NCBI RefSeq assembly: GCF_000392615.1
Contig: NZ_KB933398.1
Location: 752,391 to 816,390 of the forward strand
Source of the DNA: Lysinibacillus sphaericus OT4b.31
GTDB taxonomy: Bacteria; Bacillota; Bacilli; Bacillales_A; Planococcaceae
DNA: 64,000 bases
Direction of reading: 5' to 3'
Every line of letters begins with the position of its first letter. Positions within the stretch are counted from its first letter, which is position 1. Below the pieces are notes generated by a model. The model saw nothing but the letters and a program-made list of their open reading frames with translations. It ran no database searches and was not told where the DNA came from. Both the position numbers and the translations under genes were made by a program. Shown here one piece after another: positions 34,699-43,408 of the stretch.

Positions 34699-35892
34699 AT
34701 GAAAGAAGTAGTTATTGTAGAAGGCATTCGGACAGCTATAGGTAAGTTAGGTGGTTCATTAATCAATGAGACAGCAGATATTCTAGGTTCAATAGTTATT
34801 CGTGAACTCTTAAATCGGACACAGCTAGACCCCTCTCTAATTGAGGAAGTGATTTTGGGACAAGCAAAACAAAGTGCCGATCAATCCAATGTTGCGCGGC
34901 TTGCCTCTTTACGTGCTGAATTACCAATTACCGTTCCAGGTTATACTGTACATCGCCAATGTGGTTCTGGCCTACAATCCATTAATAATGCGGCACAGCA
35001 AATTGCTCTTGGCTACAGCGATATTATTATTGCAGGGGGAACAGAATCTATGAGTACAGCACCGTATTACTTAAGAAATGCTCGTTATGGTTATGGTGTT
35101 GGTAATGCTGCTATCTTAGATCCGAATACAGAAAGTCAACCAGGCTCCCAACCGTTTGAAGTTTATGGTATTTCAACGATGGGTGAAACAGCAGAAAATT
35201 TAGCAGAAAAATATTCGATTTCTCGTGAAGAACAAGATGCATTCGCACATCGTAGTCAAGAACGTACAGCACAGGCAATACAAGAAGGCTATTTTGACAA
35301 ACAAATTGTACCTTACGAAGTGAAAAAACGAAAATCAGTAGAAATTTTTGAAAAAGATGAGCACCCATTTTTAACGAGTCAAGAGAAGTTGAGTACGTTA
35401 AAGCCTGTATTTCGTAAAGGTGGATCAGTAACAGCAGGCAATAGTAGTGGGCGTAATGACGGTGCAGCTGCATTATTAATAATGTCGAAAGAAAAAGCTC
35501 TAGAACTAGGTTATAAGCCCAAGGTAAAAATACTTGCTCAAGCAGCGGCAGGTGTAGATCCATCTATTATGGGAATTGGCCCAGTTCCAGCTACATTAAA
35601 AGCATTAAAGCAGGCAAATTTATCGATTCAAGACATCGATATCATTGAGCTAAATGAAGCTTTTGCTGCACAATCAATCGCAGTAATCAATGAACTTGAT
35701 TTAGATATAAATCGTGTGAATCCAAATGGTGGCGCAATTGCTATGGGGCATCCCATTGGGGCAACAGGTGCTATTTTAATGACGAAGCTTATTTACGAGC
35801 TTGAACGCACAGGTAAACGTTACGGTTTAGTTACATTATGCATTGCAGGGGGACTTGGTGTGACAACGATCGTTGAAAACTGCCAAGTATAA
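34699..35892 (+). CDS. Acetyl-CoA acetyltransferase (thiolase)
   Basis: The 397-residue enzyme has every thiolase catalytic element: nucleophile Cys88 (VHRQCGSGLQSINNAAQQ), GGTESMS, NEAFAAQ, His351 (GHPIGATGA) and Cys381 (LCIAGGLG). It cleaves acetoacetyl-CoA or a related 3-ketoacyl-CoA to acetyl-CoA, the last step expected after the CoA transferase encoded just upstream. AGGAGG precedes the ATG. A bidirectional hairpin follows the stop and separates it from the convergent DUF3870 gene. Confidence 0.95.
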   Translation: MKEVVIVEGIRTAIGKLGGSLINETADILGSIVIRELLNRTQLDPSLIEEVILGQAKQSADQSNVARLASLRAELPITVPGYTVHRQCGSGLQSINNAAQQIALGYSDIIIAGGTESMSTAPYYLRNARYGYGVGNAAILDPNTESQPGSQPFEVYGISTMGETAENLAEKYSISREEQDAFAHRSQERTAQAIQEGYFDKQIVPYEVKKRKSVEIFEKDEHPFLTSQEKLSTLKPVFRKGGSVTAGNSSGRNDGAAALLIMSKEKALELGYKPKVKILAQAAAGVDPSIMGIGPVPATLKALKQANLSIQDIDIIELNEAFAAQSIAVINELDLDINRVNPNGGAIAMGHPIGATGAILMTKLIYELERTGKRYGLVTLCIAGGLGVTTIVENCQV

Positions 35893-35897
35893 AATAA

Positions 35898-35920
35898 CAC
35901 CGAGTACATTTGACTCGGTG
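35898..35920. terminator. Short bidirectional hairpin between thiolase and DUF3870 genes
   Basis: CACCGAGT and ACTCGGTG flank a seven-base loop, five bases behind the thiolase stop and six bases from the convergent gene end. No long T tract follows on the plus strand, so termination may be partial. Confidence 0.5.
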
Positions 35921-35926
35921 AAGAAT

Positions 35927-36253
35927 TTAATTATCTTTTTGGATTTTTTCTAGGTATCTTTTTTGAGCAGATTTTAGAGCAACCACGACTGAACCACTTG
36001 ATGGGGCATAATAGTGCTCATCTACACGAGCAATTAATTCATCAATATTGGCTGTAATATCAAAGCCAATCAACATACGTTTAAAGAAGTCTTGTGCAAG
36101 ATTAGTAATGAAAGTAAATTCTGCATCAATAATTTTATGGGTTTCTTTATCAATTTCTAACACAATACCGGCATGCTTGTACATCTCGTACATGGACGTG
36201 CCCTGGGGTGCTTTTGCATAAGCGGTCACTAAAATACTAGTTAATTTTTGCAA
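35927..36253 (-). CDS. DUF3870 protein
   Basis: The 108-residue protein matches the DUF3870 family: TSILVTAYAKAPQGTSMYEM, GIVLEIDKETHKIIDAEFTF, and a C-terminal SSGSVVVALKSAQKRYLEKI. No catalytic role is known to me. TTG at 36253 is preceded by GGAGG at eight bases and gives the usual family N-terminus, so the longer frame was rejected. It is the only minus-strand gene inside the catabolic cluster and lies back to back with the permease at 36363, so it may be a regulator or accessory factor for that pathway (inference). Confidence 0.8.
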   Translation of the reverse strand: MQKLTSILVTAYAKAPQGTSMYEMYKHAGIVLEIDKETHKIIDAEFTFITNLAQDFFKRMLIGFDITANIDELIARVDEHYYAPSSGSVVVALKSAQKRYLEKIQKDN

Positions 36254-36362
36254 GGAAATGACCTCCAACATGTATAGATTGTAAGTTAATTCTATCATGT
36301 TTTACGCAATAAAGAGGTACTTCCAAAAATTAATTAGTTCAACACATCAAGGGGGAATTAGT

Positions 36363-37694
36363 ATGGAAAAGTTGACAAATTTTTTCACAGATATAATGAA
36401 GAAGTATTTACCAGATCCATTTGTATTTGCAATTGGACTTACATTACTAACGTTTGTTTTGGCATTAGTAATTGAAGATATTGGCTTTTTGGATTTAACA
36501 ACTGCTTGGGGTGGGGGATTTTGGGATTTATTAGCATTTACTACGCAAATGGCTGTTATTCTTGCAATGGGATATGTACTAGCTACAGCACCCATAACAG
36601 ATAAATTGCTAAACAAAATTGCAAGTATGGTGCATACACCCAAAATGGCAATTATCGTTGCAACGCTTGTTGGGGGTATTGGTAGTTACTTAAACTGGGG
36701 ATTTGGTTTAGTTATTGGTGGGATTATTGCAAAAAAATTAGCTTTAAAAGTTAAAGGGGTCCATTACCCGTTGATTATTGCAGCAGCTTATTCTGGATTT
36801 ACCTTCTATGGACTAGGTTTATCGGCTTCTATCCCTATTTTAATTTCAACTCCAGGTCACTTCTTGGAAGATGCAATGGGCTTAGTTACATTATCAGAAA
36901 CAATTTTTAGCTTACCTATGATTATTACAACGGTCGTGCTGTTAATTACATTGCCTTTATTTAATGCGATGTTGCATCCAAAAGATCCGAAAAACGTGGT
37001 GGAGATTGATCCAGCATTGTATGCAGATCAACCAAAAGTAAAATTAAATCTATTAGTCGATAATACGATAGCAAATAAATTGAATAATAGTCGCATTTTA
37101 GCGTACACAATTGGTGCACTAGGGCTGATTTATATTGTTATATATTTCACAAACGGTAATTCATTAAACTTAAATATTTTAAACTTTATCATTTTATTCT
37201 TAGGAATTATTTTACTAGGGACGCCTGCACGTTATGCTGAGCATTTAGCAGATGGGATTAAAACAATTTCAGGGATTGTGCTGCAATTTCCATTCTACGC
37301 GGGTATTATGGCAATCATGGCTGCTTCGGGTTTAGTGGACACCATTGCGAAAGTATTCGTTGACTTATCCAACGAGCATACTTTGCCGTTTTGGGGATTA
37401 ATTAGTTCATTCTTTATTAATTTCTTTGCACCTTCAGCTGGAGGACACTGGGCAGTACAAGGGCCATTCATGATTGATGCAGCAAAAGAGTTAGGCGCAT
37501 CTTTATCGGAAACATCAATGTCCGTTATGTTAGGAAATGCCTGGAACGATTTAGTACAACCATTCTGGATTCTACCAGCGCTAGCACTTTCTCGCTTGAA
37601 GTTAAAAGATATCATGGGGTTCCTGGTTATGATTATGTTCTTTGTAGGTATTATTTACATTGTGGCAATGTTAGCTTGGTCATATTTACTGTAG
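36363..37694 (+). CDS. Short-chain fatty acid permease (AtoE family), copy 1
   Basis: The 443-residue protein has about 11-12 membrane helices and the AtoE family pattern: MKKYLPDPFVFAIGLTLL, WGGGFWDLLAFTTQMAVIL, GSYLNWGFGLVIGGIIAKK, SFFINFFAPSAGGHWAVQGP and NAWNDLVQPFWILPAL. AtoE proteins import acetoacetate, butyrate and similar acids. ATG at 36363 has GGGGG seven bases ahead. It should supply the acid for the CoA transferase and thiolase next to it. A second copy lies at 46491, with its own regulator and CoA transferase. Confidence 0.92.
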   Translation: MEKLTNFFTDIMKKYLPDPFVFAIGLTLLTFVLALVIEDIGFLDLTTAWGGGFWDLLAFTTQMAVILAMGYVLATAPITDKLLNKIASMVHTPKMAIIVATLVGGIGSYLNWGFGLVIGGIIAKKLALKVKGVHYPLIIAAAYSGFTFYGLGLSASIPILISTPGHFLEDAMGLVTLSETIFSLPMIITTVVLLITLPLFNAMLHPKDPKNVVEIDPALYADQPKVKLNLLVDNTIANKLNNSRILAYTIGALGLIYIVIYFTNGNSLNLNILNFIILFLGIILLGTPARYAEHLADGIKTISGIVLQFPFYAGIMAIMAASGLVDTIAKVFVDLSNEHTLPFWGLISSFFINFFAPSAGGHWAVQGPFMIDAAKELGASLSETSMSVMLGNAWNDLVQPFWILPALALSRLKLKDIMGFLVMIMFFVGIIYIVAMLAWSYLL

Positions 37695-37761
37695 CCGAGA
37701 GGACTGTATTAAAACGGTAGATGCTCCAAATTAAAGAGTAATAGTATTATAGGAATTCAGC

Positions 37762-37857
37762 AAAAAATTCGCTAAACTTTTGTGGAAAAGCGAGCCTCCG
37801 CAGATGCTAGCACCTGTAAGGCTTGCGGTTCGTCCGCAGAAAGAGAGCGGATTTTTT
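37762..37857 (+). repeat. Long structured hairpin between permease and second CMD gene
   Basis: AAAAAATTCGCT and AGCGGATTTTTT (one mismatch) enclose a GC-rich interior with its own CCGCA/TGCGG pairing. The right arm ends in TTTTTT, so it may act as a partial terminator or RNA-processing site inside the operon. Confidence 0.5.
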
Positions 37858-37915
37858 ACATCAAAAATTTAAATGATATGCTCAGTCAGTCTTTTTTATA
37901 AAGGGGGGAATATGA

Positions 37916-38545
37916 ATGTCAACGATGTATCAAGCACTCCTAACGGAAGGTACATTAACAAAAAGGGACAAAACACTGATACTTGTAGGTTTATTTGCAG
38001 CACGCCGTGAGGAAAGACAAATGCTGTATTTCGTAGAGCGGGCAGTTGAAACAGGTAATGGCGTCCTTGAAATTGCTGAACTGATTGCATCAGCTATTAT
38101 CTCTAGAGGTATTCCCACTTGGTTATCGGGGATAGAAGCAATTACCTATGCAATCCAGCTTCAAGGAAACGTTGTGGTTGTTGAAGAGAGGAAAGAGATA
38201 GCTACATTTTCCTCACAGCAGGAATGTATTGATTACTATCAAGAAGAATTTGATGTCCTACCAAAATGGATTCAATATTTAGTAGATTACGCACCAGATA
38301 CTTTATTAAAATATAGCAATCTCCGTACGACTTCTTTACGAAATGGCGCAGTGTCTAGGTTATTGAAGGAATTATTATTGTACGCCATTAATGTTTGTGA
38401 AGCCTATGAAAAAGGCATTCTGATTCATAAAGCAAATGCCGTTTCACTTGGTGCGAATGCCGCTGTTTTAGATGAAGTTAAAGCGCTATGTATTTATGCG
38501 GTAGGCATACAAGCAATTTGGAATGATGAGCAAGGTAAAACTTAA
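37916..38545 (+). CDS. Carboxymuconolactone decarboxylase family protein, two-domain (order B-A)
   Basis: The 209-residue protein contains the two halves seen in the CMD protein at 32642, but swapped. Its N-terminal half (TKRDKTLILVGLFAARREE through SRGIPTWLSGIEAI) matches the C-terminal half of the other, and its C-terminal half (FDVLPKWIQYLVDYAPDTLL through SLGANAAVLDEVKALCIY) matches the other's N-terminal half. No CxxC pair is present. GGGGGG precedes the start. The ATG of the next gene lies 16 bases after its stop. The function is unknown; a joint complex of the two is possible. Confidence 0.8.
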   Translation: MSTMYQALLTEGTLTKRDKTLILVGLFAARREERQMLYFVERAVETGNGVLEIAELIASAIISRGIPTWLSGIEAITYAIQLQGNVVVVEERKEIATFSSQQECIDYYQEEFDVLPKWIQYLVDYAPDTLLKYSNLRTTSLRNGAVSRLLKELLLYAINVCEAYEKGILIHKANAVSLGANAAVLDEVKALCIYAVGIQAIWNDEQGKT

Positions 38546-38561
38546 AGAAGGAGACGTAACA

Positions 38562-39425
38562 ATGCAAAAAGTTCTAATAATAGGCGGGGGCTTTATGGGC
38601 TCGGCTATAGCAAAATATTTTATCCAATATAACGTGAATGTCTATTTATATGAGCCTAATATAGAAAGATTACAGCAATTGAAGCAGCAATCGGATTTAC
38701 AACAAATCACTTTTTTACAGCAACTGGAACAAATTGACGGTTTAACATTTGTTTTTGAAGCTATTGTTGAAAATTTACAAGTAAAACAAGCTTTATTTGA
38801 ACAACTGGATTCATTTTTTGGAAAAGAAGTTACGTTTTGTACCAATACTTCGAGTTATCTAATTAGCGATATTGCAGTAAAAATGATGCATAAAGAACGC
38901 TTAATCGGAACGCATTTCTTTTCGCCCGCACATATTACCCCTTTAATAGAAGTGGTTCCTAGCACTTATACATCACAGGAACGGGCAAATGCTACCATGC
39001 AATTTCTACAGAGTATTTGTAAAAAGCCTATCTTGTTGAAAAGGGAGATTGAGGGCTTTGTAGCAAACAGATTACAAAGTGCACTTGCTAGAGAAGCGAT
39101 GTCTTTGGTTGAAAAAGGAATTGTAACGGCTGAAGAGTTAGACTTTATTGCTAAAATGAGCCTAGGCGTACGGTTAGCCAATACAGGACCACTTGAGCAA
39201 CGGGATATAAATGGTTTAGATACGCATTATGCCATTGTCGATTATGTATACCCAACTTTAGAAAATGGCACGAAGCCACTTGCAATACATCATGCAAAAA
39301 TAGATGCAAAACAATATGGGATGAAATCCGATCAAGGCTTTTACGATTGGTCATCCATCGATAAGAAACAATATTTAGCACAAAAAGAAAAGACACTAAT
39401 AGATATTATTAAATTGGTTCAGTAG
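38562..39425 (+). CDS. 3-hydroxyacyl-CoA dehydrogenase (3-hydroxybutyryl-CoA type)
   Basis: The 287-residue enzyme has the NAD-binding N-terminus (VLIIGGGFMGSAIAKYF), the catalytic histidine region GTHFFSPAHITPLIEVVPS, KREIEGFVANRLQSALAREA, and the C-terminal helical domain. It oxidises a 3-hydroxyacyl-CoA to the 3-ketoacyl-CoA, the step directly ahead of the thiolase encoded at 34699. ATG at 38562 follows AAGGAG at eight bases; upstream starts in the preceding gene were rejected. It sits in the second half of the catabolic cluster. Confidence 0.93.
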   Translation: MQKVLIIGGGFMGSAIAKYFIQYNVNVYLYEPNIERLQQLKQQSDLQQITFLQQLEQIDGLTFVFEAIVENLQVKQALFEQLDSFFGKEVTFCTNTSSYLISDIAVKMMHKERLIGTHFFSPAHITPLIEVVPSTYTSQERANATMQFLQSICKKPILLKREIEGFVANRLQSALAREAMSLVEKGIVTAEELDFIAKMSLGVRLANTGPLEQRDINGLDTHYAIVDYVYPTLENGTKPLAIHHAKIDAKQYGMKSDQGFYDWSSIDKKQYLAQKEKTLIDIIKLVQ

Positions 39426-39476
39426 AGGTGATTTTTATATGATGGCGGCAATTATGAAATCAGAATAGGAGTAGAT

Positions 39477-40547
39477 ATGGTGATGGAATATCAAGCATTA
39501 GTAAAGTGTTCAACAAAGAAAAAGGATGTTCAGTTTAAAACCTATACTGTCCCGGAGTTAGATCGTAATGAATGTTTACTAAAGGTAAGTGCTGTTGGTA
39601 TTTGTGGGAGCGATTTGCATATGTATGACGGGCATGGTGGCTATGACTGGGTCACTTACCCACTTGTGCTCGGCCACGAAGTAACGGGAACTGTAATAGC
39701 TATGGGAGCGGCTGACAATAAAGCACTTTTAAATAAGAGAGTGGTCATTAACCCGTATAAAAGCTGTGGTGTATGTGATTATTGTCAACGTGGCGATACG
39801 AATTGCTGTGATTTCAATGACTATAAATTGATAAAAACACCAACTGAAGCTCTTCGATATGGATTTCGTGAGGCTGGCGGAATGGCACAGTATATGGTAG
39901 CAGATGTTAATAATATTATTGTAATTGACGACGCTGTGTGTGATGAAGTGGCAGCTATTTCAGAAGCCTTAGCAGTTAGTTATACCGCAGTTTTAAAAGT
40001 AGCTGATTACAAGAAAAAGTCCATTTTAGTAATTGGACCTGGACCAATAGGGTTAGGGGTAGCAGCTATATTAGTGGGAGCGGGTAATGAACAAACACAT
40101 ATGCTAGGAGTGCCACAAGATCAAAGTCGTTTGCAGTTAGCAAAAGAGGTCGGTGTACAAGCAACGTTTGTTACTACGGAGGAACTAATTCACGATAAGT
40201 TTTCAGGCTATGATGCAATTATTGACTGCTCGGGTCATCCAGCTATTCCGAAAGAAGCCATTCGTTTACTTAAACGTGGTGGTCAGCTTGTATTAGTCGG
40301 CATCAATTCTGCTGAGTTTTCTGTGCCAATGGATCAAATTGTACGTGGTGAAATAATGATTAAAGGCAGTTATGGCATTACACAAGCAAATTATGAAGCG
40401 GTTTTACAAATGGCAGCGGATTCAAAATATCCATTTCATAAGTTAGTCGCCCATACGGTTCCATTTAAAGATAGTCTTCATGGTTTTGAAAGTGCGCTAA
40501 ACAAATTAAATGGAAAAGTTGTGATTCATTTTAAGGAGGAAGTATAA
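39477..40547 (+). CDS. Zinc-dependent alcohol dehydrogenase (threonine/sorbitol dehydrogenase-like)
   Basis: The 356-residue enzyme is a zinc-type medium-chain dehydrogenase. Catalytic zinc ligands lie in VGICGSDLHMYDGHGGYD and LVLGHEVTG, the structural zinc site is CGVCDYCQRGDTNC, and the NAD-binding motif is VIGPGPIGLGVAAI. It would oxidise a secondary alcohol or polyol. Three starts in a row (39477, 39480, 39483) share one AGGAG site. It ends exactly where the cyclase gene begins, so the two are co-translated and probably act on consecutive intermediates. Confidence 0.9.
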   Translation: MVMEYQALVKCSTKKKDVQFKTYTVPELDRNECLLKVSAVGICGSDLHMYDGHGGYDWVTYPLVLGHEVTGTVIAMGAADNKALLNKRVVINPYKSCGVCDYCQRGDTNCCDFNDYKLIKTPTEALRYGFREAGGMAQYMVADVNNIIVIDDAVCDEVAAISEALAVSYTAVLKVADYKKKSILVIGPGPIGLGVAAILVGAGNEQTHMLGVPQDQSRLQLAKEVGVQATFVTTEELIHDKFSGYDAIIDCSGHPAIPKEAIRLLKRGGQLVLVGINSAEFSVPMDQIVRGEIMIKGSYGITQANYEAVLQMAADSKYPFHKLVAHTVPFKDSLHGFESALNKLNGKVVIHFKEEV

Positions 40548-41228
40548 ATGAAAATTATTGATTTAACACTAGAAATTTATGATGGCTTAGTTTCCTATAC
40601 ATCACATCCACCGATCGCTATACAAGAAGAATCTACTTTTGACAATTCCGGTCTTCGATACGTAGCGCCATGTGAAGGATTTGAATCTCGTTTTTTACGT
40701 ATGTCTGATCATAGTGGGACACATATTGATGCACCTCTTCACTTTATCAGAGGTGGGGAATCTACGGCTGAAATGGATTTAACAAAAACTTATGGGGATG
40801 CTGTCTTACTGGATGTATCCTCTTTCAAAGATCCGTTTGAACCTGTTACAGCAGAGATGCTTTCACAGGCTGAGCAAAGACAAGGGATTACTGTACAGCA
40901 AGATGATATTGTGTTAGTAAGAACACGCACTGCACAGTGGGGACAAGGGGACTTTTTTGCAGAGCATGCTTTTGCTATGTGTGCAGGTGATTGGTTATGT
41001 GAGAAGCAAGTAAAATGTATTGGTCTTGATTTAGCGAATATAGATGTTCATGACAATATGAAACGTGAAGTGCATTTAAAGCTGCTGAGTGTTCCTATCT
41101 ATATAGTAGAAAACCTAGTCAATCTTGAACAGTTGCCTTTAAATGACCGTTTTACTTTTATGGCACTGCCGCTTAAATTGAAAAATTCAACGGCGTCTCC
41201 AGTAAGAGCGGTAGCCTATGTGAAATAA
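40548..41228 (+). CDS. Cyclase-family metal-dependent hydrolase (kynurenine formamidase-like)
   Basis: The 226-residue protein has the family metal-binding motif MSDHSGTHIDAPLHFIRGGE (HxGTHxDxPxH) and the later GDWLCEKQVKCIGLDLANID segment. Members hydrolyse formamides or open or close small rings such as lactones and cyclic amides. Directly abutting the zinc dehydrogenase gene, it is probably the last gene of the cluster; an early ring-opening role is inferred. AAGGAGG precedes its ATG from within the upstream gene. Confidence 0.88.
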   Translation: MKIIDLTLEIYDGLVSYTSHPPIAIQEESTFDNSGLRYVAPCEGFESRFLRMSDHSGTHIDAPLHFIRGGESTAEMDLTKTYGDAVLLDVSSFKDPFEPVTAEMLSQAEQRQGITVQQDDIVLVRTRTAQWGQGDFFAEHAFAMCAGDWLCEKQVKCIGLDLANIDVHDNMKREVHLKLLSVPIYIVENLVNLEQLPLNDRFTFMALPLKLKNSTASPVRAVAYVK

Positions 41229-41391
41229 CCTGTAAATTCAATGTGAAATATACTCTTATTCAATTCTAGATTTATAAGTTCTTTCAGTAACATTGGACAA
41301 TCCTCTTTGATTCCCTATAGCGAGTGACTTTTCCGGAACCGATTATTATTACTGCTTATTGATTCAATTTTGCTAGTTTATCTACAGTCTG

Positions 41392-41417
41392 AAAGGGACT
41401 TTTAAAAGTCCCTTTTT
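41392..41417 (+). terminator. Terminator behind the catabolic cluster
   Basis: AAAGGGACTTTT is followed directly by its exact complement and T residues, 164 bases past the cyclase stop codon. The intervening 41229-41391 has no gene. Confidence 0.75.
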
Positions 41418-41505
41418 AAATGATTATTATGAAGAGAAGGTCACAAAAGTTTTTATCTCAACATTTAGTGTGTTTAATTCTTTAATAACGTCGCTAAAAT
41501 TTTGA

Positions 41506-41721
41506 ACAAGTGAGCTTGTTCACGAATGCGATAAATTCGGAGCGACTTTGCATGCTCAAGGAAAAGTATATAACCTAGAGCTGTGGAGAGCTTCTAAACC
41601 ATATTATGCCTCGTTATTACAACAAATCCTCATCATTTTTGAAACTAAAATTCCTCCAGATTCATTCGAAAAAACCATGGCATTAATAAAGCTCATAGAA
41701 AATATTAATCGAATAGAATAA
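41506..41721 (+). pseudogene. Degraded open frame, possibly the C-terminus of an oxidoreductase
   Basis: A 71-codon frame without a start codon ends at TAA 41721. Its end (KTMALIKLIENINRIE) loosely resembles the last helix of Gfo/Idh/MocA-type oxidoreductases, but I cannot confirm this. There is no ribosome site or upstream domain. It is most likely a decayed gene; the rest of 41229-41883 is otherwise empty apart from the terminator. Confidence 0.3.
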
Positions 41722-41883
41722 AGAACAATACCTCAAAATTACTTCAAAAATTGAATTATTTGAACGGCAAGAAATCATCTAAATGTCACTTAAAATATGT
41801 ATATTTTTACAAGAGCAAAATCGAACATAGCTTTTACTTTTTTGGACAACCTAACTTAGAAATAAATGCATGAGGTGATGATC

Positions 41884-43389
41884 ATGATAATAGAAAGGTC
41901 GTCCGAATGGGAAGAAGGCTTTATAAATAGATTAGATAATCTTGAAAAATGGGATAGTTGGACATTGTACAAGATGAGCTATGATATTGTAAAAATGAAT
42001 TTAATTCCCGAATTCACAGGTTTACAAGCGACGAAACATTTACCCAATTTAACGCCGCTCACCCATCAGCTAGAAGCGGCCGAAACTGTTATTGAACGCA
42101 TGAATGGGAAAGCGATACTTGCTGATGAAGTGGGGCTTGGTAAAACAATTGAAGCGGGTTTAATCTTAAAGGAATACCTTATTCGTAGGCTTGTAAAAAG
42201 AGCGTTGATTTTAGCACCAGCTTCTCTTATTAATCAATGGATAGAAGAATTGAATCAAAAATTTCATATTCCAGCAATAGCTTATAAAAAAAATTGCCCA
42301 ATTGATCGTTATGATATTGTGATAATGAGCATGGATACAGCAAAAAAAAGCCCACATAAAGAGCTAATTTATGCACAGGATTATGACATGATTATTATTG
42401 ATGAGGCCCATAAACTGAAAAACCATAAAACGCTAATTTACGAATTTGTACAAGGCTTAAAGAAAAAATTTTGTTTATTATTAACCGCCACACCCATTCA
42501 AAACGATGTATTTGAATTATATTATTTAATCTCTTTACTCAAACCAGGTCATCTCGGAAATTATGAAACATTCCAATCGGCATTTTCAGCTAGCAAGCAT
42601 GATTTAGAGCATGACGATTATTTGAAAGAATTAGTTAATCAGGTGATGGTTAGAAATAGAAGAGAAGACACGGGCATCGAGTGGACAAAACGTCGCGTTC
42701 AAATTATCCCCATCCAATTTACTACTGAGGAAAAGGAAATTTATGATTTACTTGGAACGCTTTCTACAGGCTCATTCTCATTAATTACCTTGCAAAAGGA
42801 AATGTGCAGTAGCAAAGAAGCAACGGCTTTAACTTTATCAAAAATGCTCGAAGATAGTAAGGAAACCAAAGAGATTGAAGGGATGCTTGCCAAATTAATG
42901 GCTTTAGAAGTGAATTCCAAAGCTGAAAAAACACTAGAAATTATTGAGCAGGCAGATGATAAAGTCATTATTTTTACGGAGTATCGAGCAACCCAAATCT
43001 ACTTGCAGTGGTACTTACATTCAAAAGGCATTACGAGCGTTCTTTTTAATGGCAAGTTCAATAAAAATAAGCGAGATTATATGAAGCATCTTTTTAAGGA
43101 AAAAGCGCAGGTGCTTATTGCGACTGAAGCAGGCGGGGAGGGTATTAACCTGCAATTCTGCCACCATGTCATTAACTACGATTTGCCTTGGAATCCCATG
43201 AAGCTTGAGCAACGTATTGGGCGTGTACACCGATTAGGTCAAGAACACGATGTGCATATTTATAATTTGGCAATAGAAGACACAATTGAAAAAGATATTT
43301 TGGCATTGCTCCATACGAAAATCGATGTATTTGAGAAGGTAGTCGGAGACTTAGATGCTATCTTAACAAATTTCAAAAAATCCGTTTGA
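41884..43389 (+). CDS. SNF2-family DEAD/DEAH helicase (YqhH-like)
   Basis: The 501-residue ATPase has the SNF2 motor: Walker A ILADEVGLGKTIEAGLIL, Walker B DMIIIDEAHKLKN, motif III LLLTATPIQND, and in the second lobe VIIFTEYRATQIYL, IATEAGGEGINLQ and motif VI RIGRVHRLGQ. It resembles B. subtilis YqhH, a short SNF2 protein without added domains. Such enzymes move along double-stranded DNA and can remodel or strip bound proteins. ATG at 41884 has GAGGTG ahead; the six-codon longer start was rejected. The YqhG-like gene follows after 19 bases. Confidence 0.92.
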   Translation: MIIERSSEWEEGFINRLDNLEKWDSWTLYKMSYDIVKMNLIPEFTGLQATKHLPNLTPLTHQLEAAETVIERMNGKAILADEVGLGKTIEAGLILKEYLIRRLVKRALILAPASLINQWIEELNQKFHIPAIAYKKNCPIDRYDIVIMSMDTAKKSPHKELIYAQDYDMIIIDEAHKLKNHKTLIYEFVQGLKKKFCLLLTATPIQNDVFELYYLISLLKPGHLGNYETFQSAFSASKHDLEHDDYLKELVNQVMVRNRREDTGIEWTKRRVQIIPIQFTTEEKEIYDLLGTLSTGSFSLITLQKEMCSSKEATALTLSKMLEDSKETKEIEGMLAKLMALEVNSKAEKTLEIIEQADDKVIIFTEYRATQIYLQWYLHSKGITSVLFNGKFNKNKRDYMKHLFKEKAQVLIATEAGGEGINLQFCHHVINYDLPWNPMKLEQRIGRVHRLGQEHDVHIYNLAIEDTIEKDILALLHTKIDVFEKVVGDLDAILTNFKKSV

Positions 43390-43408
43390 CATGTGAGGGG
43401 GGAGTGCC

